Origin: Lates calcarifer
Lineage: Eukaryota; Chordata; Actinopteri; Centropomidae
Direction: 5' to 3'
DNA: 64,000 nucleotides
Assembly: GCF_001640805.2 (NCBI RefSeq)
Contig: NC_066848.1
Coordinates: 8,633,526 to 8,697,525, forward strand
This document shows, piece after piece, positions 10,701 through 21,972 of this stretch; the stretch's first letter is position 1, and each line of letters begins with the position of its first letter. A model generated the notes under the pieces. It was not told where the DNA came from. It did not search any database and was given only the letters and a program-made list of their open reading frames with translations. Position numbers and translations under genes: made by a program.

Positions 10701-13700
10701 CTAATTTCACCCCTTTCCATAAGTATAATTTAGAAATAAATGTATAGGCCTGCAGATATGCACAACATGTAGCTGAGATGATTGAGGTCTATGTGCCAGG
10801 GCTTTTGGTACCACTGCTGCTATATTAATCCAAGAACCACCTCTCTTTCTCCCTACACTGGGATATTCTCATGCATTTTGGGGGAGGATGTTTCCAGTTC
10901 AGGCTGTTACTAATCAGTTAATGTGGTATGTTTGTGGTGTAGGTGATGCTGCTGGCTAACCCCAGTATAGAGGAGCTCTACCACAAGTCCTGTGCTCTGG
11001 CAGAGGACCCCCAGGAAATGAGAGACTCCTTTCAACATCCTGCTAGACTCATTAAGGTACTTCACATCTTTTCCCTGCCTCTTAACATATACATGAGCTG
11101 ACAATGATGTTATGATCCTATTCCATTGCTGAACACTCACAATGTTGAAAAGTCCTGACTGACGTCAGCTGCCATGTGTCCATAACGCTGGTGTTTTAAT
11201 ATCTTTTGGTAGAGGATCCTCAGAGGTATGAATATTTGGACATGCTGCTGACCTTTTTGTTTCTTTCTCTGTCCTCTATTTTTTTGCTCTTTCCACCCTC
11301 CACACCCCTTTATCCATATTCCCCATTTCCATCTAACCTGTACTCTGTGGCTCTCCTTGTACCCGTCTGTCTTTCTCCTCCAGTTTCTGGTGGGAATGAG
11401 AGGAAAAGATGAGGCCATGGCCATTGGTGGTCACTGGTCTCCCTCTCTGGATGGAGCTGACCCAGAAAAGGATCCCTCAGTCCTCATAAAGACAGCCATA
11501 CGCTGTTGCAAGGCACTCACAGGCATAGACCTTAGTCTGTGCACTCAGTGGTAAGAGCTGCTATTCTCATCAGTATTTATTTGTCTCATTGATTGTGTTT
11601 CTTTTTAAACTCATTAACTCTGCTGGTACTAAAATCTCAAATTGAGTATCTGTAATATGCTGTTAATTTTACTACCTCTATACTAAATCTCATCCTGGAT
11701 ATGTTGGGTGATATTTTTTGTTTCCTTTTTATATCAATGATTGTTGTGTTGTTAATTTGCTACCTATTATTTACTATTATTTGTTGTGTTGTGCAGTGTT
11801 CTTTTGGCCTTTCGTGTGTTGTCGTCTTGGCTCTCTCTTTCTGTCACACTCTCTATACTTATATACGCCTGTTTCATTGTGATGAAAAACCAAACGCATG
11901 GACTTTGTGGCTGGAAGCAGTAGCCTGGACCAGAAGACACTGCCATTACTTTTTTAATTTTATTTTTTTTCTGTTTTCTCTGTTAAATATCTTACATATT
12001 TAACTGGCTTTCACTGTCCTGTTGATTCTGTCTCTCTTCGCACAACTCTAATGTAGTGCGTTAAGTGTATCCTAGGTTAAATGCAGCGCACTCATCCATA
12101 ATTGGCTGAAGCTATAATGGGGATGAATTTGGGGGTGTGATTTATTTTATGTGATTGTCTGTCAACTTTCTCAAAATGGCTGGCGTAACCTGTGACAACA
12201 GTTGGAGAGCTGCAGACTGGGTCCATTTGTCTATGCTGTGTGTTGTATGGGAGAAAGGTCACTGTAATGATGTGTACGATCATTCAGTGACCTCATGGGA
12301 GGGAGTAGCTGTAGAAGGCTCGCCTTAGCAAGGCTTGCCTTTTATACTGTGCCCTGACCAGAATGTTTCTTTCCAATGCACCCTCTTCCTTTGCGACAGG
12401 TATCGTTTTGCAGAGATTCGCTATCATCGGCCAGAGGAGACACACAAGGGGCGGACAGTCCCTGCTCATGTGGAGACAGTGGTTTTGTTTCTTCCGGATG
12501 TTTGGCATTGTCTTCCTACCCGCTCAGAGTGGGAGGTGCTGTCACGGCGACTCCGGGAGCAGCTGGCTGAGAAGCTGTCGGCCGAGCGAAAGGAGGCGGA
12601 TGGAGAACAGGCACTGAACCGCTAATCCCTCTCTTCTCATTTCCGCTTCTCACAGGAAGGCACAGGAATTACAAAAAACAAACCCCAGATACACACCAGA
12701 CACAAAGCACACCTCACCATTCACGCACACAGACACGAACACAGGCAGATTATTGTTCCACCAAACCTCACCTAGGCTTCTTCTGTTTACTCCTCCACCT
12801 GTCCCCTTCTCCTCTGCTCCAACTCCCATTCCTCCATCAGCACTCCCACCTTCCCTCACATCCAGCAGACACATACAGTGGAAGCAGTGAGACTAGGGTG
12901 TGTTGTGTAGGCCCCGATCGCAACTGATAAAACAGCTTCCAGCTCCTCAAACACCTCGTAATTGGGTGCTAATCTGGGAGTAATCATTGATGTTAATCCT
13001 GGCAGTTTGTCGAGCATTACATTAACAACATTTGCTTAACCTTTCATTTTGGGTGCTTACAAATTGGTTTGGCAGTGAGCTCAAATAGTCTCCCAGCTTT
13101 TAACCAGTGGTGATTTTTTTAACACTGGAATCTGTAATGTTTCTTAAAACTGGAATCTGTGGAGTCAGTTGCGTATAAATAATGTGTTTGTTGTAGAAAT
13201 GTGTATTTTTATGATTTTTTCACATCAATTTGATATCATCTGACTTCGAAAAGAGAATCTCCCCCAAGTCCTGTTTCTTGTCTGTTCTTGTTGTTGGATT
13301 CTACACTTTCATTTGGACTATATGTAGAATTTGGTTTTTCCAGGGCAGTTGGTTGGACAGAAGGACAGATGGCTCCTATCTGACGTAGGTGTATAAAACC
13401 CATAAATGGCTATACCCAATACCCAGTCATAGACCATGGTAGGGCCACCCTATCCTCACTCCGTTTGGAGCCCAGCTTCAGTTCACCTGATGTACCTACA
13501 CACCTTTTGGACACACCTCTCATTGATTTTTACCTTTTTTGTGTTCCACAGATTGATTGATTGGCAGCTGGGGGGCATTTCTGTTGGTTTTCATAAGAGC
13601 TAGAGAGCTTCCCTGTGTACGCTTCAGTAGCAGTGGACTTAAACACAGTCGAGAGCTCACTAGGACGAGACAATGAAAGACAGATGTGACCTTGCTTCTT

Positions 13701-16700
13701 GCACGGATCAACTTTAAAGCTCACGAAAGGCCACGAGTGTTGTGCTGACTGTTTGCTATCCCACCTCTTTCTCTCTCTCTGCCTGTCTCTATCTTAATGA
13801 TTTCCTGTCAAGGAGGAAGAGGAGAAGGACGACGATGAGTCGAAGGACGTTAGTACTCCCACTCACTGGGCTAAACTTGACCCGAAATCAATGAAGGTAA
13901 GGTTCAAGGAGATAGTCTTTGCACTGATCGTTCAGCTACACATATGACTGTATCTGTGTGGAGAGCAGACAATGAACAAACCTGTTAAAGTACCTGTGGA
14001 CCTGTAAGATATTTAAAAATACAGATTTGTGTGTATTCTCTGTGTAGAAATTCTTTCACATCTGTTTGAGCAACTACATGGGGCCAATAAGTCATAACAC
14101 CAAGAATGCGCTCCTCTCTTCACAAGGTTAAATGTTTTTCTCTTGTTTTCTCTTTTTATAGGTAAATGACCTGCGGAAGGAGCTTGATTGTCGCTCGCTA
14201 AGCTCTAAGGGGTTAAAGTCGCAGCTCATCGCTCGCCTCACGAAGCAGCTGAAGGTGGAGGAGCAGGTGGAGGAGTCCAAGGAGCCAGAGAAACCAGAGA
14301 GTAAAGTTGCTGAGGAAGAGGAGCCATGTCGCACTGAGGAAGACAGAGAGGTACAGAGAAATCTATTAACTGAATAATTATGTGGAAAAGTACTGATAAT
14401 ATGAGCGAATTTAGAAGTAATGGCATTTTTGTTGTTGAGGTAGAAATAACATAGATGTCTCCTTTATATTGTACAAAGCATCTGTTCAGTTGAGAGGTGA
14501 AAATTAAATGTCTTAGTTTTGGCAATTTTTGTCAGTATTAGTAAGTAAGTAGGTAAGTAACCTTACCTGTGTGTTGGTTTGATGTGTTCCTCTCTGTTAG
14601 GAGGAGGAAAGGAAGAGGCAAGAGGAGCTTGAGCGCCAGCGGAGAGAAAGGCGCTACATCCTCCCTGACGAACCCACCATCCTCGTACACCCTAACTGGG
14701 CAGCCAAAAATGGCAAATTTGACTGCAGTGTCATGTCCCTGAGCGTGCTGCTGGACTACAGGCTGGAGGACAACAAAGAGCACTCCTTTGAGGTGAGACT
14801 TGCTGCCATTTTACATATAGAATTTACACTACACATTTGTTCTTTATTGGTGTGTTATGCCAGTAGAATGCAGGCTGGTAATACACTGTCCTACTTTTCT
14901 GTCCAGGTCTCTCTATTTGCTGAGCTGTTTAATGAGATGCTGCAGAGAGACTTCGGCTACCGTATATATAAAGCCCTCGCTGCTCTTCCTGCCAAGGACG
15001 AGAAGAAGGAAAAGGAGAAGAAAGCCAAAAAAGAGGCAGAGAAGAAGGAGGCTGAGAAGAGGGAAATAAAGAAGGAGAAAGATGAGGAGAATGAAGAACC
15101 AGCAGTGAAGAAGACCAAAGAGGATGAGGACGATAGGAGGAAGGTAAGCCATTACACGTGCCTGGTCTTTTCAGTCTGTCATTTTCTCAACAAATGATGT
15201 GTGTTTTCATGCAGTTGTATATGACTTGTGTTTTTAACCAGTATGATGAAAAGACTGTGAAAAAGGAGGAGTCTCGCGACGAAGAGGAAAATGAAGACGA
15301 TGGCAGCACAGCTAATGCTGAAGAATACGACCCTATGGAGGCCGAAGATGCAGATGATGACGATGATGATGGTACAGCACTCTGTCTCATTTTCTTTAAA
15401 TACGTCAGATTATTTTTTCATTTCCCACAGTATAATTTGGTCATTGATGAGAAACCATGCACCACGCTGAACCTGTGATGGACAGCATTTCCACAGTTTC
15501 TGAGGCCTTATGTGGGGAAGAACATCACTTTCTGCTTTTGCTATATACATTTGTCTTCTGTTCATACTGCTTTAACACTCAAAGAAATAATAATAGAATT
15601 TAAATATGTATTTAAGAACATCAGGGACCATTTAGTTGTGAGTCAACAACTTTTTTTATTCCACTGATTTCTGACTAAAGTGCTCCATTCGTCCCCACTC
15701 TGTTCATTTCTTAGACAAGGATGACGATGACTCTAATGACAGGGACAGGAAAGACCGCAAGGACGACCGCAAGTCATCAAAAGAGAGGTCATCCAAAGAC
15801 AAGGTTTGTTAGTCACTGTTGTATGCCTAGTGTTCAGTCACTGAAGTAGTGTAACATGGTTGTTGGTATAAATTTTGTTGTCGTTAACACCAGGAGAAGA
15901 AGCAGATGGTCACACACAACAAGGAGCTGCTGATGGCATTTGTCTACTTTGACCAGAGCCACTGTGGATATTTGCTGGAGAGAGACCTGGAGGAGATCTT
16001 GTACACACTGGGACTGCACCTGTCTCGTGCTCAGGTGAAAACACGTCAAACCTAACTATGTCTATGGTCTGTTTCTGTTTCTGGATCTGCATCCCTGATT
16101 CTTAGTCTGTCAGACTGTCTATACTCCACTGCTTGCCTGCTGATGCTTTTGCTGCTGCTTTTTTACAGCTTAGTTAATCTGTCTTGTGGATTTTTGTCTG
16201 TTTTCAGATAAAGAAGCTGTTAAACAAACCAGTGGTCAGAGAGTCTTGTTATTACCGCAAACTGACAGACAGGGGAAAGGATGAACCGGTTCCCTCGTTT
16301 AATGAAGCCCTGATAGAAAACCTGTTAGGTAACACCATGTTTCTAACACTCTCAATTTTTTTATTTACCATTACATCAGAAGTGTCATATGACAAACTCT
16401 CTTCCTGTATGAAATTCTCTCTCTTTCTGACAGGTAATCGAGGACTACTTCCTGCTCCAAAAGCTCGTGTTCAGTCAGAGGCCAGTGAGTCTGGTAATCT
16501 GATCGTCTATAATGGAGCCATGGTCGACATTGGCAGCATGATGCAGAAATTGGAGAAGAGTGAGAAGGCAAGAGAGGAGATAGAACAGAAACTCATGGTG
16601 CAGGATGCCAAAATGGGTATGATTTGAATTGTATTATGCTATTTATTAGAGTGTCACGAGTTGCAAGCTACACTCTGTGTCAGTAGTCCATCAGGACGAT

Positions 16701-17449
16701 GATCTGGCTCAATTTGAGCTTTGCTACAAAGAAGTCCAGTCTCACTTTATTCAACAGTCTTCCCTCTGTGATTTCCGTTGAGATGTGGACTGGCACATTG
16801 CTACCAACTACCGCATACAAAATATAAAACAGGATATTATATTTATAGAATGGAGAATAGTTTTTGGTTGATAAGATTAATATTTCCACTATTATACAGG
16901 TTGAAAATCCCATATTCATTAGATGTAGATTCTTGAGTAGTAGCAGAGTATAATTTGACCTGACTTTGCCTCTTGATGTCCACTGTGCTTAATTGTGAAC
17001 CTACATTCAGTGTAACCATCCTTGTGACTTTTTGCATTGCGTCATTCCAGATGAAGATGCAAAGGTTAAGGCACAGCTGGAACAAGCAAACAAAGCCTTG
17101 TCCAAGGAGCTGGAGGAAGTTAAAAGCACCCTGAGCCAGACTGAGCAGACTCTGAAGGCTGCAGAGGAGCAGAAGACTGTCTACCACGACCACATCAGCA
17201 AGACGTCCAACACTTTGATGTCCACTGTCAAAGGGCTGCTGGCAGTGCTGAAAAAGGTGCACTGCTTTAAAAAAAAACAGGCAGAACTGTTGTTAATCCA
17301 ATTATTTTTTTATGTTCAGACAGGATCTGAGCTCACATTCACTGATTACCTTTTTCTTTCTCTCTCAGGACCAGGAAGTAGATGAGTCTGGTGACGAAGT
17401 CACTGGTGATCACATCCAGGCTTCTCAAACAAATGGCGCTGATGAATGA
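4706..17449 (+). CDS. ccar1: CCAR1, cell division cycle and apoptosis regulator 1
   Basis: Twenty-five coding exons join in frame to 1253 codons plus TGA: 4706-4817, 4932-5107, 5212-5343, 5729-5761, 6505-6701, 6956-7082, 7645-7764, 9404-9596, 9712-9856, 9981-10136, 10273-10498, 10943-11056, 11384-11550, 12400-12610, 13813-13896, 14162-14350, 14601-14792, 14907-15143, 15242-15371, 15715-15803, 15894-16034, 16208-16328, 16434-16616, 17051-17256, 17369-17449. The start MAQFGGQKNPPWATQF matches vertebrate CCAR1. Order: Q-rich N-terminus with an 18-Q run, S1-like domain (~191-255), RS/RE-rich segment, LAIKA and Nudix-like DBC1 region (~455-700), SAP motif (~732-766), acidic/basic linker, EF-hand-like domain (~1011-1060), C-terminal coiled coil (~1120-1225). 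CCAR1 is a nuclear coactivator for nuclear receptors, p53 and Wnt, and a splicing-associated protein. It is about 100 residues longer than human CCAR1 (about 1150), partly through exons 1 and 7. The intron after 12610 appears to have a GC donor. Confidence 0.95.
7359..7396. repeat. Perfect 14-bp inverted repeat in a CCAR1 intron
   Basis: TTTGGCCTTATTGA (7359-7372) and its exact reverse complement (7383-7396) are separated by 10 bases. In the pre-mRNA this would form a stable hairpin. It lies in the intron between coding exons 6 and 7, just upstream of the in-frame 120-nt exon 7. No known RNA family was recognised, and the stem is too short for a standard miRNA precursor. Confidence 0.8.
11096..11170 (+). 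ncRNA. snord98: Box C/D snoRNA SNORD98 (U98/HBII-419)
   Basis: This lies in the CCAR1 intron between coding exons 12 and 13. A 7-bp terminal stem is formed by AGCTGAC (11096-11102) and GTCAGCT (11164-11170). Box C is ATGATGT (11104-11110, 6 of 7 to RTGATGA), box D' is CTGA (11129-11132), box C' is ATGTTGA (11142-11148) and box D is CTGA (11159-11162). The guide before D' (11111-11128) contains TCCTATTCCATT, the reverse complement of the conserved 18S rRNA stretch AATGGAATAGGA. The fifth base before D' is a C and pairs with the first G of that stretch. From established knowledge, human SNORD98 lies in a CCAR1 intron and guides 2'-O-methylation of 18S G867; host gene and guide both agree. The RNA is made from the spliced intron, so its level follows CCAR1 transcription. 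The exact ends are inferred from the stem. Confidence 0.85.
12257..12292. repeat. Near-perfect 14-bp inverted repeat hairpin in a CCAR1 intron
   Basis: The arms GGTCACTG-T-AATGAT and ATCATTCAGTGACC pair over 14 bp with one bulged T around a 7-base loop (GTGTACG). It sits about 110 bases upstream of coding exon 14 (12400). The pairing stops abruptly on both sides, so it is not obviously a miRNA precursor. It could be the remnant of a small palindromic element or a structured splicing element. Confidence 0.75.
12611..13812 (+). other. ccar1: Probable GC-AG intron of CCAR1
   Basis: Coding exon 14 ends ...KEADGEQ, where human CCAR1 continues with an acidic EEE run. Here the matching EEEEKDDDE begins at 13813 after tgtcaag. 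The only donor that keeps the frame and the homologous junction is CAG|GCACTG at 12610/12611, a GC dinucleotide instead of GT. Reading on past this point gives four more codons (ALNR) and then a stop at 12623-12625, so intron retention would truncate the protein just after the DBC1 region, without the SAP, EF-hand and coiled coil. The rest of the intron shows nothing else recognisable. Confidence 0.7.
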
Positions 17450-17894
17450 GTGACACATTTAAACTAAATGAAGCTAATTTTTAACACTGATTATCTTAAA
17501 AAATGTGTAAATAAGCTCACTAAACATCATTCTTTTGGACCTATCCTCTCTTAAGTACATGTATAAATTAATAAGTTCCCTTTTGTTAATTTGACCTCGG
17601 TTTCCATGTACAATAGTTTTGTTTCTGAGGAGTTACTTTTCTTAACTTGAATAATTTTAACTATGTCAAAGCTTTGAAAGGCTTATTTTCATAGTTTTAA
17701 ATTCAGTTGCTAACATTTCTTTTTGCCATTGCTTTAGCTTTGTTTTGGCCATTAAAATGCCACATTGTAGATTTAAATGCCAGTATGTGTGAGTTGTACT
17801 TTTCAGAGATTTTTGTTTTTCTAATGAGCAATAATGATGCTATTTATGTGAGAGAGAATTCGTTAAAAAAAAAAAAAACTATATTTAAAATAAA
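17450..17894 (+). terminator. ccar1: CCAR1 3'UTR and poly(A) signal
   Basis: AT-rich sequence after the CCAR1 stop, with a clear AATAAA at 17889-17894 just after an A-run. This fits a 3'UTR of about 450-470 bases. Later, weaker signals could lengthen it. No coding potential was seen. Confidence 0.6.
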
Positions 17895-18733
17895 CTAATT
17901 TTGGATGGAAAAGGGTGGGAGGGGGTTCTATGTGGCTCAGACAGAATGAATTTCTTTATAAATTGTTCTGATCCACTGTTAAACCACAACTGTGTTCAGT
18001 AAACACATTCGATTTACATTTCTTCTGCTCAGCTAATTTAACCTGCTTCTGCTGGGCTTTTTTTTTCTTTCCCCAAACACATCATGGCTATGCATGATTC
18101 CTGCCTTTCTTGGACCTTTTTGCTGTCGGCACCTACAGGCTGTATCCACCGAATGCTGCGCTGCCAGTTACAGTGCTTCACCTTTTACTGTGACAAGCAT
18201 CTGTTTTGTTTTCTGAAAAAGGAAAACTACACATGAGCCAAAAAAACATAAGCTCAATGAATGTGTGAAGGAATCTTTGCTGCAGAGACATGAACATTTT
18301 GAAATCCATCTATGAATTGTGTGTGTTGGTTTTGGGTTGTTCTAGAGAAGAGCCACAATTATATTCAAATGTGCTCCAGAGCAGGCAATTTTATTTTTCT
18401 ATTAAAAATGTACTCTATGGATGTCTTGTGCAAGAGTAAAGTGGTCTGTTTTAACACTACAGTGTGTCTGCCTTTTTTCCACCAGTTTTTTGTATGACTT
18501 AATAATTAACTGAAAGATTTCTCAAATTTGAAAGGCCCTTTTCACAGTAGACATTGTTACTTGTTGTAGCTGAAAAGAACAGGTATCAGGTGCTTTTCCT
18601 ATTATGGCACATTAAAATGTCCCCTGAGAAAAAGACCTGTTGTTAGTGGTAGAAACTAAATAATGTGACTTTTAGGAGGAGTTTTATTTTTGTTCAGCGC
18701 TGGTATTTTCTGCTTGTATTACTATGCTGCTCA

Positions 18734-18747
18734 CCAGCAGGTGGCAG
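18734..18747 (+). promoter_or_regulatory. Candidate CTCF site
   Basis: CCAGCAGGTGGCAG fits the CTCF core consensus CCASYAGRKGGCRS at all 14 positions. It lies about 0.85 kb past the CCAR1 poly(A) signal, between a housekeeping gene and the large STOX1 region. A motif match alone does not prove occupancy. Confidence 0.45.
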
Positions 18748-21700
18748 CAGAGTCCACAGTTTTTGACTTACTGACCAGAAGCGATTTTGTGAACTTAAAG
18801 GTTGAAAGCATTTATTAAGCAGTTATTCACTGTTCTTCAATACCATCTTCACAGATGCAGTTTGACTTGTCATGGGAATAGCTCAGGTGTTACTAATGAT
18901 ATTAATTATATCCCTGTCCCAGTAAACAAGCCATTCCTGCTATGATAAAGTGTCTATTGTGGAAAAGGCCTATTAAAATGAGGTGGAACAAAGTCTGGCA
19001 CCATAAAAAAATGAGCAACTTACTTATTATTATTTAAATTTGACTACTTTTTGCTTGTTTCTTCCCAGCTTGTGACTGGACCATCAGGTGCTGGACTTTT
19101 AGTGGTAAGAGGAATTCTAAATCTTTCATTTCCTGTCAAGTATGAAACAGATGAGGTTAAAAATCAGTGAAGTGATCCTCAAAGCAAAGATCTCAGCACC
19201 AACGGGAAAACGTGATGAAGCCGAGATCAGAGAGTGAGAGTTACTTCACACCATTTATCAGGAATAATATCCCTGGTGGTGGTTGGAAAAAGAACATTAT
19301 GGGTGTGACCAGACATAGCTCAGACAAGGAATATTAATTATGTAGCACATTGTCATTGAGTTTGTCTGAGGAACAGGGAGGGTCCTGCCTCTCAGCCTCC
19401 TGTAGATCATTTACCTTTGAAGCTATTGTTTCCTGAGATGTCCTTTTATGTCTTCGAGCTGCTGGATTTTTTTGCCTCCTGTCAATGTAATGCTGGCTTC
19501 ATTTCCTCTCCCACCACACCCCTTACAAGCCAACACTTTCCCTCACACTCTTTCTTCCACCATGTTGTCAGACTATTATTAGATGGGGTTTTACTTCACA
19601 TGCTATCAGTGATCAATAATGACCTCTTTAATAGATTTCTGCCCATATTGTTGTGGAAACAGTCACAGCTAACTCATGAAACATTTTGTGTTTGGGTTCA
19701 TTTTATAGAGACAGTGTGATTAGTCAAGATTTTTTCATTTAATCCCACTTATATCACGCGGTGCTTCAGAGAGGTGCTACATCTATGAAAGTGATGGCTA
19801 AATATATTCCCTCTCAGATGTAGACCTACTTCACATAAAAAAACAACTTTACTTAGCAGGAAACATCTCTGTCTGTTTCCAGCAGCTTGTCTATGTCATT
19901 TCCTAGAGAACAATGACTATCTGTCACCCAGTGCTTTGGTTATGTGGCTGCTTTTGTCCTGGTATCGTGCTCTGAATACTTGACAAACAAACCTCATTTG
20001 TCCCCCGAGGAACCACATGCACACGCCTCACCCCTCAAACTCCTGCAGCAGCAGCAGCTGTGTTTGTGTGTGTGCATGTGTGTGAGGTTTTGCACTTGGA
20101 TGTGCACGCTTATATGTATGCATGCGCATGTGATGTGTGAAATTAGACCCCACCGCAAAGACCAGGGCAGGTAACCCCATTCCCTGGCTGCGACAGAAGG
20201 CTTTTGTGGCCACATCCCTGCCTCTCCTCTTTAACCCCCACCCTGGTATCAAAGAGCTGCTGCACTCACAGGCTGGTCTGCTGACAATCAGGCTGATTCA
20301 ATGGTGGGTCAGAGTTTTCAGGGGTAGGGGCAGACAAGGTTAGTAAAAAAGGGGAGTTTGGTTTAGTAACTGATCATGTTGCCATTTTAACCTCTCATGT
20401 ATGTAACCTTTCATGTAAATCAGACATCTGAAATCTCTGGGTGTGGTTGTAGAGCATGTGCAGAAATAGTATGACGTTACACTGGTCTCATTGTTACTTA
20501 ATTCTTGCTTTTCCATTCCCTTGTAGATTTTTTTAAATTCTCCCCTCTCCCCCCCACTCAGCACTTTGGCAAATCACCCTTTCACATTAGCACCCTCCAT
20601 CCTATGTGCATGTCAAAAGTTCAGAGTTGTAGTTATCATGACAAAAGCAGTTCCCCCTGCCTCACACACAACCCGTAAAGTCCCAGAGGGTCGGCTTTTC
20701 AAAACCTGTCAGGAGTCACTGTTTTTTTAGCTCTCTGCATTGTTTCTGGACAGTCCCGCCTGTGATGGTGACATGATAAGACACAAATGCAAGTCTCAGC
20801 CCAAATGTAGCCAAACAAAATGCTGTATTTTACACTTATGCTGGTATTTTTGTGCCCAGAAAAAGGCAAATTTTAATCTAAAGTAAACTGAACCCTGCAA
20901 CAAAGCTCTGTCTTTGCTGAACTTTCTTTCACCTCAAAAACTGTACAAGATTTATTATTTGCTCATTATTTTCTGGTTGTATTGTGCAGTACAGAATTGA
21001 ATTTCCTGGGCGATAGAGATAAATCATTCAAACGACAAATGACCCAGCTTCCCTCACACATCCTCTGGGGGTAAATAAACCCCACTTCAATCCCAACACA
21101 TATTTGAGTTTTTCAAGAAATCTCTCTGAGCACCAAAGTCATACAAACAAGTCAACCACCCTCTTATGAGCTGTTTGATATATCAGGTAATTGATACATG
21201 AGAAGCTCTATTGAGAAGCTCTGTTTTTGTTTCTGTCTCCCCAGCAACCTGCACAGGCCCCTGCTAGAGGAGAGAGGGGCCCCTGTTCAGCTGGAGCTGC
21301 AGGAACCCAGCTTCCTTAGGAGCGGCACAGCAAAGTGGTGCAGTTGTTGAGGAAACGATCCCCCTCTCAAAGGCCTTTCCCTGGGAATACTGGGTTACAG
21401 TGTGAGAAAGTTCCTCGGCTGTTTTTAACAGTGTGTCTCTGGGGCATCTCCTGGGGGGAATGCAGGAACGCCTCACCTCTGCACTGAGTGGACGACCACC
21501 ACAAGACCATTAGGACCAGAAGAGCATTGGCAGTCCACTGTTATAGTATCCTCCTCAAGTGCAACGTTGGTATGAATGACAGGAGCATATACAGGGCTGA
21601 AAAATCAGGTGGCTCTTTAATGCAACTGTACACCATTTCCCATCAAGTTTCGCATTTCACTGGTTAACAATAGTTACACAAAGCGCAGCATTCATCCAAG

Positions 21701-21922
21701 CTTAGCATCTACACTTTGGGGGAAAAGCAGATATTCCCTAATTGCCACTGCATGCTGCCCTGAAGGAAAGTATGTCACTCAATAAGATAATCATACAGTG
21801 GGAACCCAAGATTGCCAGTACCAGCTTGCAATTTGGAAAAACAAACATTTCCATTGTAAAATTGCATAGCTGGCTTTGACACGGTGCATGCAAACATGAA
21901 TCAAAACATCTACAGTGCAACA

Positions 21923-21923
<1 letters not shown>

Positions 21924-21971
<48 letters not shown>
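21924..21971. repeat. (TG)24 dinucleotide microsatellite
   Basis: An uninterrupted TG run of 48 bases. It produces the spurious valine/cysteine and threonine/histidine reading frames seen on both strands here. It is likely to vary in length between individuals. Confidence 0.97.
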
Positions 21972-21972
<1 letters not shown>

